Shown here one piece after another: positions 51,053 through 61,056 of a stretch of DNA of 64,000 nt. The notes beneath the pieces were generated by a model. It saw only the letters and a list, made by a program, of their open reading frames with translations, did not search any database and was not told the origin of the DNA. The stretch is from Cribrihabitans marinus (GTDB lineage: Bacteria; Pseudomonadota; Alphaproteobacteria; Rhodobacterales; Rhodobacteraceae). The stretch covers positions 1 to 64,000 of the forward strand of contig NZ_FNYD01000006.1 of assembly GCF_900109035.1 (NCBI RefSeq), read 5' to 3'. Numbering within the stretch: position 1 is the first letter of the stretch; each line of letters begins with the position of its first letter. The translations under genes and the position numbers were made by a program.

Positions 51053-51706
51053 CTACAGGATCTTCTGGCCGGTCTTGGCCCAATCCGACAGGAACGCCTC
51101 GAGCCCCTTGTCGGTCAGCGGGTGATCGGCCAGCTTCTTGATGACGCCCGGCGGCGCGGTGATTACGTCTGCCCCGATCCGCGCGCAATCGCTCACGTGG
51201 TTCACGCTGCGGATCGACGCCGCCAGGATCTGCGTCTCGAACCCGAAATTGTCATAGATGGTGCGGATATCGGCGATCAGGTCCATGCCGTCGAGATGGA
51301 TGTCGTCCAACCGCCCGATGAAGGGCGATATGAAGGTCGCGCCCGCCTTGGCCGCCAGCAGCGCCTGGTTCGCGGAGAAGCACAGGGTGACATTCACCAT
51401 CCGCCCCTCGTCGGTGAGCGTCTTGCAGGTCTTGAGCCCGGCCCAGGTCAGCGGCACCTTGACCGCGATATTGGGCGCGATTTCGGCCAGCTTGCGCCCT
51501 TCGGCGATCATGTCGTCGGCCTCGGTTGCCACCACCTCGGCCGAGACCGGGCCCTCTACCAGGTCGCAGATCTCCTTGGTCACGTCCAGGATGTCGCGCC
51601 CGGACTTGAGGATCAGCGAGGGGTTCGTGGTCACTCCGTCCACCATGCCCAGGTCGTTCAACTCGGCGATGGCGTCGATCTCGGCGGTGTCTACGAAGAA
51701 TTTCAT
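51053..51706 (-). CDS. Transaldolase / fructose-6-phosphate aldolase family
   Basis: The 217-residue protein has the small transaldolase fold: [23 protein letters not shown] with the substrate-binding Asn, [13 protein letters not shown] with the Schiff-base lysine, and SPFIGRLDD. The length matches the tal-like subfamily (about 215), which includes both transaldolase and fructose-6-phosphate aldolase; the two cannot be separated by eye. It takes part in the pentose phosphate pathway or a related sugar conversion. It is divergent from priA with 127 bases between. Confidence 0.92.
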   Translation of the reverse strand: MKFFVDTAEIDAIAELNDLGMVDGVTTNPSLILKSGRDILDVTKEICDLVEGPVSAEVVATEADDMIAEGRKLAEIAPNIAVKVPLTWAGLKTCKTLTDEGRMVNVTLCFSANQALLAAKAGATFISPFIGRLDDIHLDGMDLIADIRTIYDNFGFETQILAASIRSVNHVSDCARIGADVITAPPGVIKKLADHPLTDKGLEAFLSDWAKTGQKIL

Positions 51707-51833
51707 CGGTGCGTCCTTTGATGGGTTGGCCTCTGTTGCGCTTGCGTTTACCCCATAGAGGCCCGCGCATAAAGCCCCGAGGCAGGGATTTCGTTAGCGC
51801 AAACAGAAGCAGCCACATTCCGAGGTTCGAAAC

Positions 51834-54029
51834 GTGAGCGAAAGCGGCTTTTTCGAAGAGGGATCCCGGGTCGGCGTGTTGACGACGCAGCCGCTGGATC
51901 GTCTTCTCGACTACCGCGCGCCCGAGGGCGGATGTTTCGAGGGAGCCTTTGTCGAGGTGCCGCTGGGTCCGCGCAAGGTGCTGGGTGTCGTCTGGGCGCC
52001 GGGGCAGGGCGATTTCGACGCGGCCAAGCTCCGCTCGGTGATCCGGGTCCTGGACGTGGCGCCCATGCGCGAGGAGATGCGCAGCTTCCTGGCCCGCGCC
52101 GCCGACTACACGCTGACGCCGATGCCCGCGATGCTGCGGCTGGCCACCCGCGCGCCCGGCCTGGGCGATCCGCCCTCGATGCGCAAGATCTACCGGCTGG
52201 GCGACGGGGTGCCCGACAGGATGACCGACGCGCGCACCCGGGTGCTGGGGGTGCTGCGCGACTATGGCGGGCTGGCCTTCACGCTCAAGGAACTGGCCGA
52301 GATGGCGGGGGTCACTTCGTCGGTGATCAAGGGGCTGGTCAAGCAGGGCGCGGTGCGCGAGGAGGACAGCCCGCGCGATCTTCCCTTCCCGCGGCTTGAC
52401 CCCGACCGCCCCGGCAAGGCGCTGACCGAGGATCAGGCCGCGGCCGCCGCCCGGCTGCGCGACGGGCTGCGCGGTGGCGGCTATGGCACCACACTGCTCA
52501 AGGGCGTGACCGGATCGGGCAAGACCGAGGTCTACCTGGAGGCGGTGGTCGAGGCCCTGCGCCTGGGCCGGCAGGCTCTGGTGCTGCTGCCCGAGATCGC
52601 GCTGACCGCCGAGTTCCTGACCCGCGTCGAGGCGCGGTTCGGCGCGCGCCCCGCCGAATGGCACTCGGGCGCCACCATGACCGAGCGCCGCCGCATCTGG
52701 CGGATGGTCGGGCAGGGCGAGGCGCAGCTGGTCGTCGGCGCACGCTCGGCCCTGTTCCTGCCGTTCCGCGATCTCGGGCTGGTCATTGTCGACGAGGAAC
52801 ACGACACCTCCTACAAGCAGGAAGATGGCGTGCTCTACAATGCCCGCGACATGGCGGTGCTGCGCGCGGCGACCTGCGGGGCGCGGGTGGTGCTGGCCAG
52901 CGCCACGCCGTCGCTGGAAACCTGGGCCAATGCCGAGGCCGGCAAATACGAGCGTCTGGACCTGGTCGCACGCTTCGGCGACGCGGTGCTGCCCGAGATG
53001 CGCACCATCGACATGCGGGCCGAGGCGATGCAGTCGGGCAGCTGGATCTCGCCCAGCCTGCGCCGCGCGGTCCAGGCACGGCTGGGCAAGGGCGAACAGG
53101 CGCTTTTGTTCATCAACCGCCGGGGATACGCCCCTGTCACGCTCTGCCGCGCCTGCGGCCAGCAGATCGGCTGCGAGCATTGCGACGCGCGCATGGTCGA
53201 GCACCGCTTCCTGAAACGGCTGATGTGCCACCAATGCGGCGAGACACGGCCGATCCCCGACACCTGCCCCTCCTGCGGGGCCGAGGACCGGCTGGCCCCG
53301 GTCGGCCCGGGCATCGAGCGGCTGGCCGAAGAAGCGGCGGCGGCCTTTCCCGACGCGCGCATCGCCGCGCTCAGTTCCGACCTCTTCGGCTCGGCCCGCG
53401 CGCTGAAAGAGCGGATCGCCGAGATCGCCGAGGGCGGGGCCGATATCGTGATCGGCACGCAGCTGGTCGCCAAGGGGCACAATTTTCCCAACCTCACACT
53501 GGTCGGGGTGATCGACGCCGATCTCGGCCTTCAGGGCTCGGACCTGCGCGCCGCCGAGCGGACGTTCCAGCTGATGCGCCAGGTCGCGGGCCGGGCCGGG
53601 CGGGCCGCCAAGGCCGGGCAGGCGCTGCTGCAGACATTTCAGCCCGAACACCCGGTGATCCGCGCCATCCTGTCGGGCGACGAGGAGGGGTTCTGGAAGG
53701 CCGAGGCGGCCGGCCGGCAGGCCGCCGGCATGCCGCCCTATGGCCGGATGGCGGGCATCATCCTGTCGGGGCCCGAGGCGGGTCCGGTCTTTGATCTCGG
53801 CAACATGCTGGCGCGCAACGACGCGCCCCTGCGCCGCGTGAACGCCCAGGTCTTCGGCCCGGCGCCCGCGCCCATCGCGCGGATCCGCGGGCGGCACCGG
53901 GTGCGCCTTCTGGTCAAGGCGCCCAAGGGGGCGGCCCTGCAGGAGGCGCTGGCCCAGTGGATCGCGCCGCTGCGCCTCAAGGGTGACCTGCGCCTGAACG
54001 TGGACATCGACCCGCAGAGCTTTTTCTGA
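51834..54029 (+). CDS. priA: Primosomal protein N' (replication restart helicase)
   Basis: The 731-residue protein starts with GTG. It has the PriA layout: N-terminal DNA-binding region, helicase Walker A GVTGSGKTEVY, VDEEHDTSYKQEDG (DEEH box), and the zinc-binding cysteine series CRACGQQIGCEHC and CHQCGETRPIPDTCPSCG. The C-terminal part has the usual helicase motifs (QVAGRAGRAAKAG). PriA reloads the replisome at stalled forks. High confidence. Confidence 0.97.
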   Translation: MSESGFFEEGSRVGVLTTQPLDRLLDYRAPEGGCFEGAFVEVPLGPRKVLGVVWAPGQGDFDAAKLRSVIRVLDVAPMREEMRSFLARAADYTLTPMPAMLRLATRAPGLGDPPSMRKIYRLGDGVPDRMTDARTRVLGVLRDYGGLAFTLKELAEMAGVTSSVIKGLVKQGAVREEDSPRDLPFPRLDPDRPGKALTEDQAAAAARLRDGLRGGGYGTTLLKGVTGSGKTEVYLEAVVEALRLGRQALVLLPEIALTAEFLTRVEARFGARPAEWHSGATMTERRRIWRMVGQGEAQLVVGARSALFLPFRDLGLVIVDEEHDTSYKQEDGVLYNARDMAVLRAATCGARVVLASATPSLETWANAEAGKYERLDLVARFGDAVLPEMRTIDMRAEAMQSGSWISPSLRRAVQARLGKGEQALLFINRRGYAPVTLCRACGQQIGCEHCDARMVEHRFLKRLMCHQCGETRPIPDTCPSCGAEDRLAPVGPGIERLAEEAAAAFPDARIAALSSDLFGSARALKERIAEIAEGGADIVIGTQLVAKGHNFPNLTLVGVIDADLGLQGSDLRAAERTFQLMRQVAGRAGRAAKAGQALLQTFQPEHPVIRAILSGDEEGFWKAEAAGRQAAGMPPYGRMAGIILSGPEAGPVFDLGNMLARNDAPLRRVNAQVFGPAPAPIARIRGRHRVRLLVKAPKGAALQEALAQWIAPLRLKGDLRLNVDIDPQSFF

Positions 54030-54106
54030 GCGTTCCCTGCACCGGCGCAGAGCCGCTGTGCACGGGCATCTTGGCCCTCGCCAATGCGTGGCAATCGGCG
54101 TAAGGG

Positions 54107-55345
54107 ATGACCATGCGGAAACCGTTTCCCATAGGTGAGGCGCGGAACCTGCCGTTCTGGCGCAGACCCATCACGCTCTTGTTCGTGATGGCGATGACCA
54201 TGCCCATCGCCTTCAATGCCTGGAGCGCGCTTCTCAACAACTTCGTCATCGAGGTGGCGGATTTCGACGGCGCCGATATCGGCTTGCTGCACACCGTGCG
54301 CGAGATCCCCGGCTTTCTGGCGGTCGGCGTGATCGCGGTGATCCTGATCGTGCGCGAGCAGGTGCTGGCGATGATCTCGCTCATGCTGCTGGGGGTATCC
54401 ACCGCCGTGACGGCCTGGTTCCCCAGCCTGGGCGGGCTGCTGATGGTCACGTTCTTCAGCTCGGTGGGTTTTCACTACTACGAGACCGTCAACCAGTCGC
54501 TGCAGCTGCAATGGCTGCCCAAGCTGCGCGCGCCGCAGATCCTGGGCTGGCTGGTGGCCACCGGCTCGGCCGCGACGCTGGTGGTCTACGGGCTGATCGT
54601 GCTGACCTGGGACCGGTTCGAGCTCAGCTACAACACAGTCTTCCTGGCCTCGGGCGGCATCGCGGCGGCGCTGGCGCTATTCTGCCTGCTGGCCTATCCG
54701 CAATTCGAGGCGCCAACACCGCAGACCAAGCGGCTGATCCTGCGCCGCCGATACTGGCTCTACTATGCGCTGCAATTCATGGCCGGTGCGCGGCGGCAGA
54801 TCTTCATCGTCTTCGCGGGCTTCATGATGGTCGAGAAATTCGGCTTCGACGTGCACCAGCTTACCGGCCTCTACCTCATCAACCTGGTGATCAACATGAC
54901 CGTCGCGCCGATGCTGGGCGCGGCCGTGGGCCGGTTCGGCGAGCGGCGGACGTTGATCTTCGAGTATATCGGGCTGGCCGTCGTGTTCGCCGCCTATGGC
55001 GGGATCTATACGTTCGGCTGGGGCGTGGCGCTGGCGGCGACACTTTATGTCATCGACCATATCCTGTTCGCGCTGGCCCTGGCGTTGAAGACCTATTTCC
55101 AGAAGATCGCCGACCCCGCCGACATCGCCCCGACCGCGGCCGTGGCGTTTACCATCAACCATATCGCGGCGGTCTTCCTGCCGGTGCTGCTGGGTCTGCT
55201 CTGGGTCATCTCGCCCGCCGCGGTCTTTGCACTGGCCGCCGGCATGGCGCTGATCTCGCTGGCGCTTGCGCTGCTGATCCCGCGCCATCCCGAACCGGGT
55301 CACGAGACCATCCTGACGCGCGTGATGCCCGCGCCGGCCGAGTGA
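54107..55345 (+). CDS. MFS-family transporter
   Basis: The 412-residue protein has about twelve predicted helices in two bundles. The cytoplasmic loop between helices 2 and 3 is not a classic GxxxDRxGRR, and the central loop (LLAYPQFEAPTPQTKRLILRRRYW) is short. It lies between priA and a MATE exporter, with only 6 bases to the next gene, so the two exporters are co-transcribed. No cargo can be deduced. Confidence 0.85.
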   Translation: MTMRKPFPIGEARNLPFWRRPITLLFVMAMTMPIAFNAWSALLNNFVIEVADFDGADIGLLHTVREIPGFLAVGVIAVILIVREQVLAMISLMLLGVSTAVTAWFPSLGGLLMVTFFSSVGFHYYETVNQSLQLQWLPKLRAPQILGWLVATGSAATLVVYGLIVLTWDRFELSYNTVFLASGGIAAALALFCLLAYPQFEAPTPQTKRLILRRRYWLYYALQFMAGARRQIFIVFAGFMMVEKFGFDVHQLTGLYLINLVINMTVAPMLGAAVGRFGERRTLIFEYIGLAVVFAAYGGIYTFGWGVALAATLYVIDHILFALALALKTYFQKIADPADIAPTAAVAFTINHIAAVFLPVLLGLLWVISPAAVFALAAGMALISLALALLIPRHPEPGHETILTRVMPAPAE

Positions 55346-55351
55346 AGCGGC

Positions 55352-56758
55352 ATGGCTGACGCGGCGCAGATCCGGGGGCGGTTCCTCGACGGGTCCACGA
55401 TGGGCCATGTCGTGCGCATGACGATGACCGGGGCGATGGGGATCACCTTCGTCTTCGTGGTCGATGCCGCCAACCTGTTCTGGATCGGACTTCTGGGGGA
55501 CCCGCAGCTGATGGCGGCCCTGGGCTTCGCCTTTGCGATCCAGTTCTTCTCGGTCTCCTCGGGCGTCGGGCTGATGATCGCCTCGACCGCGCTGATCTCG
55601 CGCAGCATCGGCGCGGGCGACCGGGCGAGTGCGCGGCAGCAGGCCACGGCGGCGGCGCTGATCGCGGCGGCTGCGCAGTTCACCATCGCCGGCCTGATCG
55701 TCCTCTTTCGCCACGAGATCCTGCGCCTGTCCGGCGCGACGGGGGACACCGCCGCGCTGGCCGCGCGCTACCTTGCGGTCACGCTGCCATCGCTGGGGAT
55801 CATGGCCGTGGGCCTGATCGCCAATGGCGCACTGCGGGCCGAGGGCGACGGGCGCAGGTCCATGCAGGTGACCCTGCTGTCTGGTCTGGTGGCGATGGTT
55901 CTGGACCCGCTCCTGATCTACGGGCTGGGCTGGGGGCTCGACGGCGCGGCGGCGGGGCTGGTGATCTTTCGCTGCGTGATGACTGCGATGGCGCTGCGCT
56001 ATGCCATCGGGGTCCACGATCTGATGGCCCGGCCGGAGCTCGGTGCGCTGCGCCGCGTGATGCGCCCCTACCTGGCCATCGCGCTGCCGGCGGTTCTGAC
56101 GCAGCTGGCGACGCCTTCGGGAAACTACCTGCTGACGCGCGCGATGGCCGGGTTTGGCGACGACGCGATGGCGGGTTGGGCGGTGGTCGGCCGGCTGACC
56201 GTGGTGGCCTTTGGCGGCATCTTCTCGCTGGCCGGGGCGATCGGCGGCATCTTCGGGCAGAATTTCGGCGCCTGCGCCTATGACCGGGTCGAACGCACGT
56301 TCCGCGATGCGCTGCTCTTCGGGCTGCTCTACGCGCTGGCGACCTGGGCGCTGCTGGCGCTGTCGGGCCCCTCGGTCGTGGTAGCATTCGGGCTCACGGG
56401 GCTGGCGGCTGAGGTCGTCCTGTCCTTCACGCGGATCGGCGCGGGTGCCTTCGTTTTCGCCTCGGCGCTCTTCGTGTCCAACGCGGCCTTCAACGCGCTG
56501 GGGCGCCCGGCGCGCTCGACCGGCCTGAACTGGTTTCGCGACGGTATAATCACGCTGCCGCTGGCGCTGTGGGTTTCCGCCCATTTCGGCGCCGTTGGCG
56601 TGATCTATGCACAGGCACTTGCCGGGGCGCTGATGGGCATGGTCGCAGCCGCCTGGTGCTGGCGCTTCGTGCATGCGTTGCGGCGCCGCGCGGTGCCGCC
56701 GCTTGACCTCGCACCGGCGCGGTCCTACGCCCATGCCGACCGATTCAGGAGACGCTGA
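55352..56758 (+). CDS. MATE-family efflux transporter
   Basis: The 468-residue protein has twelve predicted helices in two MATE repeats. VVDAANLFWIGLLGDPQLMAALGFAFAI near the start and LPSLGIMAVGLIANGALRAEGD in the middle are characteristic of the family. It probably exports cationic compounds with Na+ or H+ exchange. It sits 6 bases after the MFS gene and overlaps prmA by one base (TGATG), so exporters and prmA share an operon. Confidence 0.92.
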   Translation: MADAAQIRGRFLDGSTMGHVVRMTMTGAMGITFVFVVDAANLFWIGLLGDPQLMAALGFAFAIQFFSVSSGVGLMIASTALISRSIGAGDRASARQQATAAALIAAAAQFTIAGLIVLFRHEILRLSGATGDTAALAARYLAVTLPSLGIMAVGLIANGALRAEGDGRRSMQVTLLSGLVAMVLDPLLIYGLGWGLDGAAAGLVIFRCVMTAMALRYAIGVHDLMARPELGALRRVMRPYLAIALPAVLTQLATPSGNYLLTRAMAGFGDDAMAGWAVVGRLTVVAFGGIFSLAGAIGGIFGQNFGACAYDRVERTFRDALLFGLLYALATWALLALSGPSVVVAFGLTGLAAEVVLSFTRIGAGAFVFASALFVSNAAFNALGRPARSTGLNWFRDGIITLPLALWVSAHFGAVGVIYAQALAGALMGMVAAAWCWRFVHALRRRAVPPLDLAPARSYAHADRFRRR

Positions 56759-57636
56759 TGCCCACCTATACCGCCCTCACGACGCTGTCAGACAAGGCGC
56801 AGGCCGAAGCGCTGGGCGAGGCGATGGAGCGCCTGGATCCCGCGCCCACCGGCGTCGGGGTGTTCGAGATGGAGGACGGCTCGGGCCTGTGGGAGGTCGG
56901 CGGCTATTTCACCGAACCGCCCGACGAGGTGGCGCTGGCGCTGCTGGTCGGCGCGTTCTCGGCCCGTCCCTTTGTGGTCTCGGAGCTTCCGGAAACCGAT
57001 TGGGTCGCGCATGTGCGCCGGGAACTGGCGCCTGTCCGCGCCGGGCGGTTCTATGTCTACGGCAGCCATGACGCCGACAAGGTGCCCGAAGATGCCGTGC
57101 CCCTGCTGATCGAGGCGGCGATGGCCTTCGGCACGGGCCATCACGGCACCACGCTGGGCTGCCTGAACGCGCTTGATCGGCTGGTCGAGGACGGGTTCGA
57201 GCCGCGCAGCATCGCCGATATCGGTTGCGGCACGGCGGTTCTGGCCATGGCCGCCGCGCGGATCTGGCCGGTGGACATCGTGGCCAGCGACATCGACAGC
57301 GTGGCGGTCGAGGTGGCCGAGGCCAACCTGGCCGCAAACGGCCTGTCGGGCGCGGTGCGCTGTGTCGAGGCCGCCGGTTTCGACCACCCGCACCTGGCGG
57401 AGCATGCGCCCTATGACCTGATCTTCGCCAACATCCTCAAGGGCCCGCTGGTGGCGCTTGCACCGGATCTGTGCGCCCGTTTGCGCCCCGGGGGACATGC
57501 GATTCTGTCGGGGATTCTCAATGAACAGGCCGACGAGGTCATCGCGGTTTATGCGCACAACGGAACCAATCTTGTCCAGATTGACAGGATTGGTGACTGG
57601 TCAACGCTGCATCTTCGCAAAAAAACCGCAATTTAA
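56758..57636 (+). CDS. prmA: Ribosomal protein L11 methyltransferase
   Basis: The 292-residue protein has the class I SAM-binding motif IADIGCGTAVLAMAAAR, followed by MAFGTGHHGTTLGCLNAL just before it, a PrmA signature, and DLIFANILKGPLVALAPDL (post-I/NILxxPL). The N-terminal part is the L11-binding domain. It methylates several residues of L11. It follows the MATE gene with TGATG. Confidence 0.94.
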   Translation: MPTYTALTTLSDKAQAEALGEAMERLDPAPTGVGVFEMEDGSGLWEVGGYFTEPPDEVALALLVGAFSARPFVVSELPETDWVAHVRRELAPVRAGRFYVYGSHDADKVPEDAVPLLIEAAMAFGTGHHGTTLGCLNALDRLVEDGFEPRSIADIGCGTAVLAMAAARIWPVDIVASDIDSVAVEVAEANLAANGLSGAVRCVEAAGFDHPHLAEHAPYDLIFANILKGPLVALAPDLCARLRPGGHAILSGILNEQADEVIAVYAHNGTNLVQIDRIGDWSTLHLRKKTAI

Positions 57637-57736
57637 CCGTGTTTTATTGGGTTTCGAGGCACTGGGCTTTGTTTTGCCCAATTTTCGCCGTAGCTTTTCT
57701 TAATGATTTTGTGGGGACGAGTATTTGGAGGCTGCC

Positions 57737-58084
57737 ATGGTTGATCAAAGCCATGCCCAATTCGACCGGCGCATTGCCGGTCTGACAAAGAAGCATCAGG
57801 CGATGTCGCGCGGCTATTCCGCCCGGCTGCGTCCCGATGGTCTTATCGTGGTCAAGCCGCGCCGGAAACGGCTTGCGGTCTCTCCCAAGGCCTTCATCAT
57901 GTTCGCAGCGGCATTCTTTGCCTTCAAGGGCTTTCTGCTGGCGAGCCTGGGAACGACCACCTATGAGCAGCGCCTGGAACGCCTCGACGCCGGCACCAGT
58001 GTCGAGCGCGCCGGCGCCTGGGTGATGCAGGTCGACCCGCTCAGCCAGTTCCTGGCCCAGAAACTGGGCACACTGCTGCGCTAG
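57737..58084 (+). CDS. Small single-pass membrane protein, conserved-looking, unknown
   Basis: The 115-residue protein starts at ATG 57737 after TTGGAGG. The first 55 residues are basic and cytosolic (HQAMSRGYSARLRPDGLIVVKPRRKRLAVS). One membrane helix follows (FIMFAAAFFAFKGFLLASLG), then a short acidic tail (YEQRLERLDAGTSVERAGAWVMQVDPLSQFLAQKLG). I do not recognise a family. It is a single transcription unit ended by a strong terminator. Confidence 0.8.
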   Translation: MVDQSHAQFDRRIAGLTKKHQAMSRGYSARLRPDGLIVVKPRRKRLAVSPKAFIMFAAAFFAFKGFLLASLGTTTYEQRLERLDAGTSVERAGAWVMQVDPLSQFLAQKLGTLLR

Positions 58085-58101
58085 GATCGCCGGACCGGAT
58101 C

Positions 58102-58138
58102 AAAAAAGCGCCGCGTGAGGGATCACGCGGCGCTTTTT
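58102..58138. terminator. Bidirectional intrinsic terminator
   Basis: A perfect 12-bp stem (58107-58118 with 58123-58134, GGGA loop) is flanked by A-runs on the left and T-runs on the right, so it ends transcription from the membrane-protein gene on the plus strand and from the DUF1127 gene on the minus strand. It lies 18 bases past the first stop and 23 bases before the second. Confidence 0.92.
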
Positions 58139-58160
58139 GTTGTGAGTGGCGGTCTTCCGG

Positions 58161-58379
58161 TCAGCGGATGCTGAAATCCTCGGCGACCAGTTCGATGTCG
58201 CCGCGGCACATGCCGATATCGTCGAGTTCGCGATCGGTCAGCGACGCCAGGGCGTTGCGGGTCATGCGTGCGTCGTTCCAGGCGACGAGCTTGCCGATCG
58301 TGTAGGTGTAAAGGGCGCTGATACGGCCGGCGGGGCCGAACGAGCCAGCGGTGGTGCGGGAGAAATCCAGTGCAGCCAT
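58161..58379 (-). CDS. DUF1127-family small protein
   Basis: The 72-residue protein starts at ATG 58379 after TGAGGAC. The C-terminal segment RMTRNALASLTDRELDDIGMCRGDIE is the DUF1127 arginine/aspartate-rich motif (LSxLsDrELdDIGl-R). Small DUF1127 proteins in alphaproteobacteria are linked to RNA turnover and phosphate or stress responses, but the role of this copy is unknown. Ends in the bidirectional terminator. Confidence 0.92.
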   Translation of the reverse strand: MAALDFSRTTAGSFGPAGRISALYTYTIGKLVAWNDARMTRNALASLTDRELDDIGMCRGDIELVAEDFSIR

Positions 58380-58712
58380 ATCTGTGTCCTCAGGTCTTTG
58401 CGCGTCGATGCGTCTGGTGTCGGTCCAGCGCATCTAGAAGCGCGCCATGCACCGCACAAGCAGCAATTTTCTCATACGTGCCATGCGATTTCTGCAAGGG
58501 TCCGAAACGCTGAAATCCCTTTGAAACAAAGGTGATAGCGGCGGCCAAATCGCGTCGTTTTCGGTCCTGGACGGTGTCGTTTTCAGGCCGGATGTCGCCG
58601 GCGGACAATGGAGAGTCGCAACTGTTGTGAAGTCAATTCGCTTGGATAATGTTCGCCTTTCGTGCTATTCCGTGAAAAAAGTTTCAAAACACGAGCGGGA
58701 TCGGGGCGGCAC
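58380..58712. other. 333-base divergent region between DUF1127 and ruvC
   Basis: No gene or RNA seen. A GTTC-N7-GTGC sequence at 58651-58665 is one mismatch from the alphaproteobacterial LexA box GTTC-N7-GTTC and overlaps a weak promoter-like pair (TTGGAT, 18 bases, TATTCC), 48 bases before ruvC. SOS control of ruvC is possible but not established. Confidence 0.4.
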
Positions 58713-59210
58713 ATGCGGATTCTGGGCATTGATCCGGGGTTGAGAACCCTGGGATGGGGCGTCATCGAATCGCAGGGAAGTCGCCTGGCCCACGTCGCCA
58801 ACGGCCTGTGCAAGTCGGGCACCGGCGATCTGGCGGCGCGGCTTCTGACTTTGCATGAGCAGCTGACCGAGGTCATCGCCCGGCATGCCCCCGAGGCGGC
58901 TGCGATCGAACAGACCTTCGTGAACAAGGACGGGGCCGGCACGCTCAAGCTGGGCCAGGCGCGCGGCGTGGCGCTGCTGGCGCTGGCGCAGGCCGGGCTG
59001 GAGGTCGGGGAATACGCGCCGAACCGCGTCAAGAAGACCATCGTCGGCGCGGGCCATGCCGACAAGGCGCAGATCCTCTATATGGTGCGGCTACAATTGC
59101 CGGGGTGCGAGCCGGCCGGGCCGGATGCCGCCGACGCGCTGGCCATCGCCATGTGCCACGCCCATTTCGGCGGCCGCGCCGCGCCGGAACTGCGCGAGGT
59201 GAGGGCATGA
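58713..59210 (+). CDS. ruvC: Holliday junction resolvase RuvC
   Basis: The 165-residue protein starts at ATG 58713 ([16 protein letters not shown]); the longer upstream start is unlikely. The catalytic acids are visible: Asp7 (GIDPG), Glu66 (AIEQTFV) and the Asp pair in [17 protein letters not shown]. RuvC cuts Holliday junctions with RuvAB. It overlaps ruvA by 4 bases, so ruvCAB are coexpressed. Confidence 0.97.
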   Translation: MRILGIDPGLRTLGWGVIESQGSRLAHVANGLCKSGTGDLAARLLTLHEQLTEVIARHAPEAAAIEQTFVNKDGAGTLKLGQARGVALLALAQAGLEVGEYAPNRVKKTIVGAGHADKAQILYMVRLQLPGCEPAGPDAADALAIAMCHAHFGGRAAPELREVRA

Positions 59211-59884
59211 TCGGCAAGCTGACCGGCCGTATCGACTACCGGGCGGGCGATCACGTCCTGATCGACGTGCGCGGCGTCGGCTATCTGGTGTTCTGTTCCG
59301 AGCGCACCCTAGCCGCCCTGCCGGGGGTCGGCGAGGCCGTGACGCTCTATACCGACCTGCTGGTGCGCGAAGACCTGATGCAGCTCTATGGCTTCACCTC
59401 GCTGGCCGAGAAGGAGTGGCACCGGCTGCTGTGCTCGGTGCAGGGGGTGGGGGCCAAGGTCTCGCTGGCGATCCTGGGGGCATTGGGCCCGGATGGCGTG
59501 AGCCGCGCGATCGCGCTGGGCGACTGGGCCAGCGTGAAGGCCGCCAAGGGCGTCGGTCCGAAAACCGCGCAGCGCATCGTGCTCGACCTCAAGGACAAGG
59601 CGCCCGGCGTGATGGCGATGGGCGGCACCATCACGCGGGCGCAGGACGCGAGCGCCGATGACGTGGTGGAACCCGCGCCCACGCCGGACCGGCCGCGGGC
59701 CGCCCCGGCCGCCGGGCAGGGGGACACCACCGCGCAGGCGGATGCGCTGTCCGCGCTGGGCAATCTGGGCTATGGCCCGGGCGATGCCGCCGCCGCCGTC
59801 GCCCGCGCCGCCGGCGAGGATCCCGGCGCCGGCACGACGGAGCTGATCCGCGCCGCACTGAAACTGCTGGCGCCGAAAGGGTAG
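59207..59884 (+). CDS. ruvA: Holliday junction DNA helicase subunit RuvA
   Basis: The 225-residue protein starts at ATG 59207 ([21 protein letters not shown]). The N-terminal OB fold, the two HhH DNA-binding motifs ([16 protein letters not shown] and [19 protein letters not shown]) and the flexible acidic linker before the C-terminal domain III ([20 protein letters not shown]) are all present. RuvA holds the junction for the RuvB motor. It is 9 bases before ruvB. Confidence 0.97.
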   Translation: MIGKLTGRIDYRAGDHVLIDVRGVGYLVFCSERTLAALPGVGEAVTLYTDLLVREDLMQLYGFTSLAEKEWHRLLCSVQGVGAKVSLAILGALGPDGVSRAIALGDWASVKAAKGVGPKTAQRIVLDLKDKAPGVMAMGGTITRAQDASADDVVEPAPTPDRPRAAPAAGQGDTTAQADALSALGNLGYGPGDAAAAVARAAGEDPGAGTTELIRAALKLLAPKG

Positions 59885-59893
59885 CGTGACGAG

Positions 59894-60913
59894 ATGACCG
59901 ACGCCGATCCCACACTCCGCCCCGAGCCGCTGCCCGAGGACAACGATCGCGCCTTGCGGCCCCAGGCGCTGGACGAGTTCATCGGCCAGGCCGAGGCGCG
60001 CGCCAATCTGCGCGTGTTCGTGCAATCCGCGCGCCAGAGGGGCGAGGCGATGGACCACACGCTGTTCCATGGCCCCCCCGGCCTGGGCAAGACCACCCTG
60101 GCGCAGATCATGGCCCGCGAGTTGGGTGTGAATTTCCGCATGACCTCGGGCCCGGTCCTGGCCAGGGCGGGCGACCTGGCCGCGATCCTGACCAATCTCG
60201 AGGCCCGCGATGTGCTGTTCATCGACGAGATCCACCGCCTGAACCCGGCGGTCGAGGAGGTGCTCTATCCCGCGATGGAGGATTTCGAGCTGGATCTGGT
60301 GATCGGCGAAGGCCCCGCCGCGCGCACCGTGCGGATCGAGTTGCAGCCCTTCACGCTGGTCGGCGCGACCACGCGCATGGGCCTGCTGACCACGCCCCTG
60401 CGCGACCGGTTCGGCATCCCGACCCGCCTGCATTTCTACGAGATCGACGAGTTGCACGAGATCGTCACCCGCAACGCCCGCAAGCTGGGCGCGCCCGCCG
60501 ATCCCGCCGGTGCGCGCGAGATCGCCCGCCGCGCCCGCGGCACACCGCGGATCGCCGGTCGGCTGCTGCGCCGGGTGGTGGATTTCGCTGTGGTCGAGGG
60601 GGACGGGCGGGTCAGCCTGGAACTGGCCGACCGGGCGCTGACGCGGCTCGGGGTGGACCAGCTGGGACTGGACGGTGCCGACAGGCGCTATCTGCAGTTG
60701 ATCGCCGAGAACTATGCCGGCGGCCCGGTGGGCATCGAGACCATGTCCGCGGCGCTGAGCGAAAGCCGCGACGCGCTGGAGGAAGTGATCGAGCCATACC
60801 TGCTGCAGCAGGGCCTGATCCAGCGCACCCCGCGCGGCCGGATGCTGGCGCAGAAGGCCTGGGATCACCTGGGCCTGCCGAAACCGAAGGGGCAGAGCGA
60901 TTTGTTCGGTTGA
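59894..60913 (+). CDS. ruvB: Holliday junction DNA helicase RuvB
   Basis: The 339-residue AAA+ motor has Walker [13 protein letters not shown], Walker [12 protein letters not shown] and the sensor and winged-helix C-terminal parts ([12 protein letters not shown] near the end). It drives branch migration with RuvA and hands the junction to RuvC. It has the full family length. An unknown gene follows after 143 bases. Confidence 0.98.
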   Translation: MTDADPTLRPEPLPEDNDRALRPQALDEFIGQAEARANLRVFVQSARQRGEAMDHTLFHGPPGLGKTTLAQIMARELGVNFRMTSGPVLARAGDLAAILTNLEARDVLFIDEIHRLNPAVEEVLYPAMEDFELDLVIGEGPAARTVRIELQPFTLVGATTRMGLLTTPLRDRFGIPTRLHFYEIDELHEIVTRNARKLGAPADPAGAREIARRARGTPRIAGRLLRRVVDFAVVEGDGRVSLELADRALTRLGVDQLGLDGADRRYLQLIAENYAGGPVGIETMSAALSESRDALEEVIEPYLLQQGLIQRTPRGRMLAQKAWDHLGLPKPKGQSDLFG

Positions 60914-61056
60914 TGGATCCAGTCCACCCGCCTTGGCCCGCATTGTTTCTTTGTTCCTCGGCAGTTTTATCGGTACTACGACAAATACCTGCCAGCAGTT
61001 GTATCGTATGCAAGGCGTCTGCTAAAGAAACGAAGATGTTTTCGAAGGGTTCTGTC

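Noticed and set aside
51252-53897. Minus-strand open frame of about 880 codons across priA and fsa
   Set aside because: Antisense to priA and out of frame with fsa; no motifs.
58651-58665. LexA (SOS) box before ruvC
   Set aside because: GTTC-N7-GTGC has a mismatch in the second half; kept only as a possibility in the region note.
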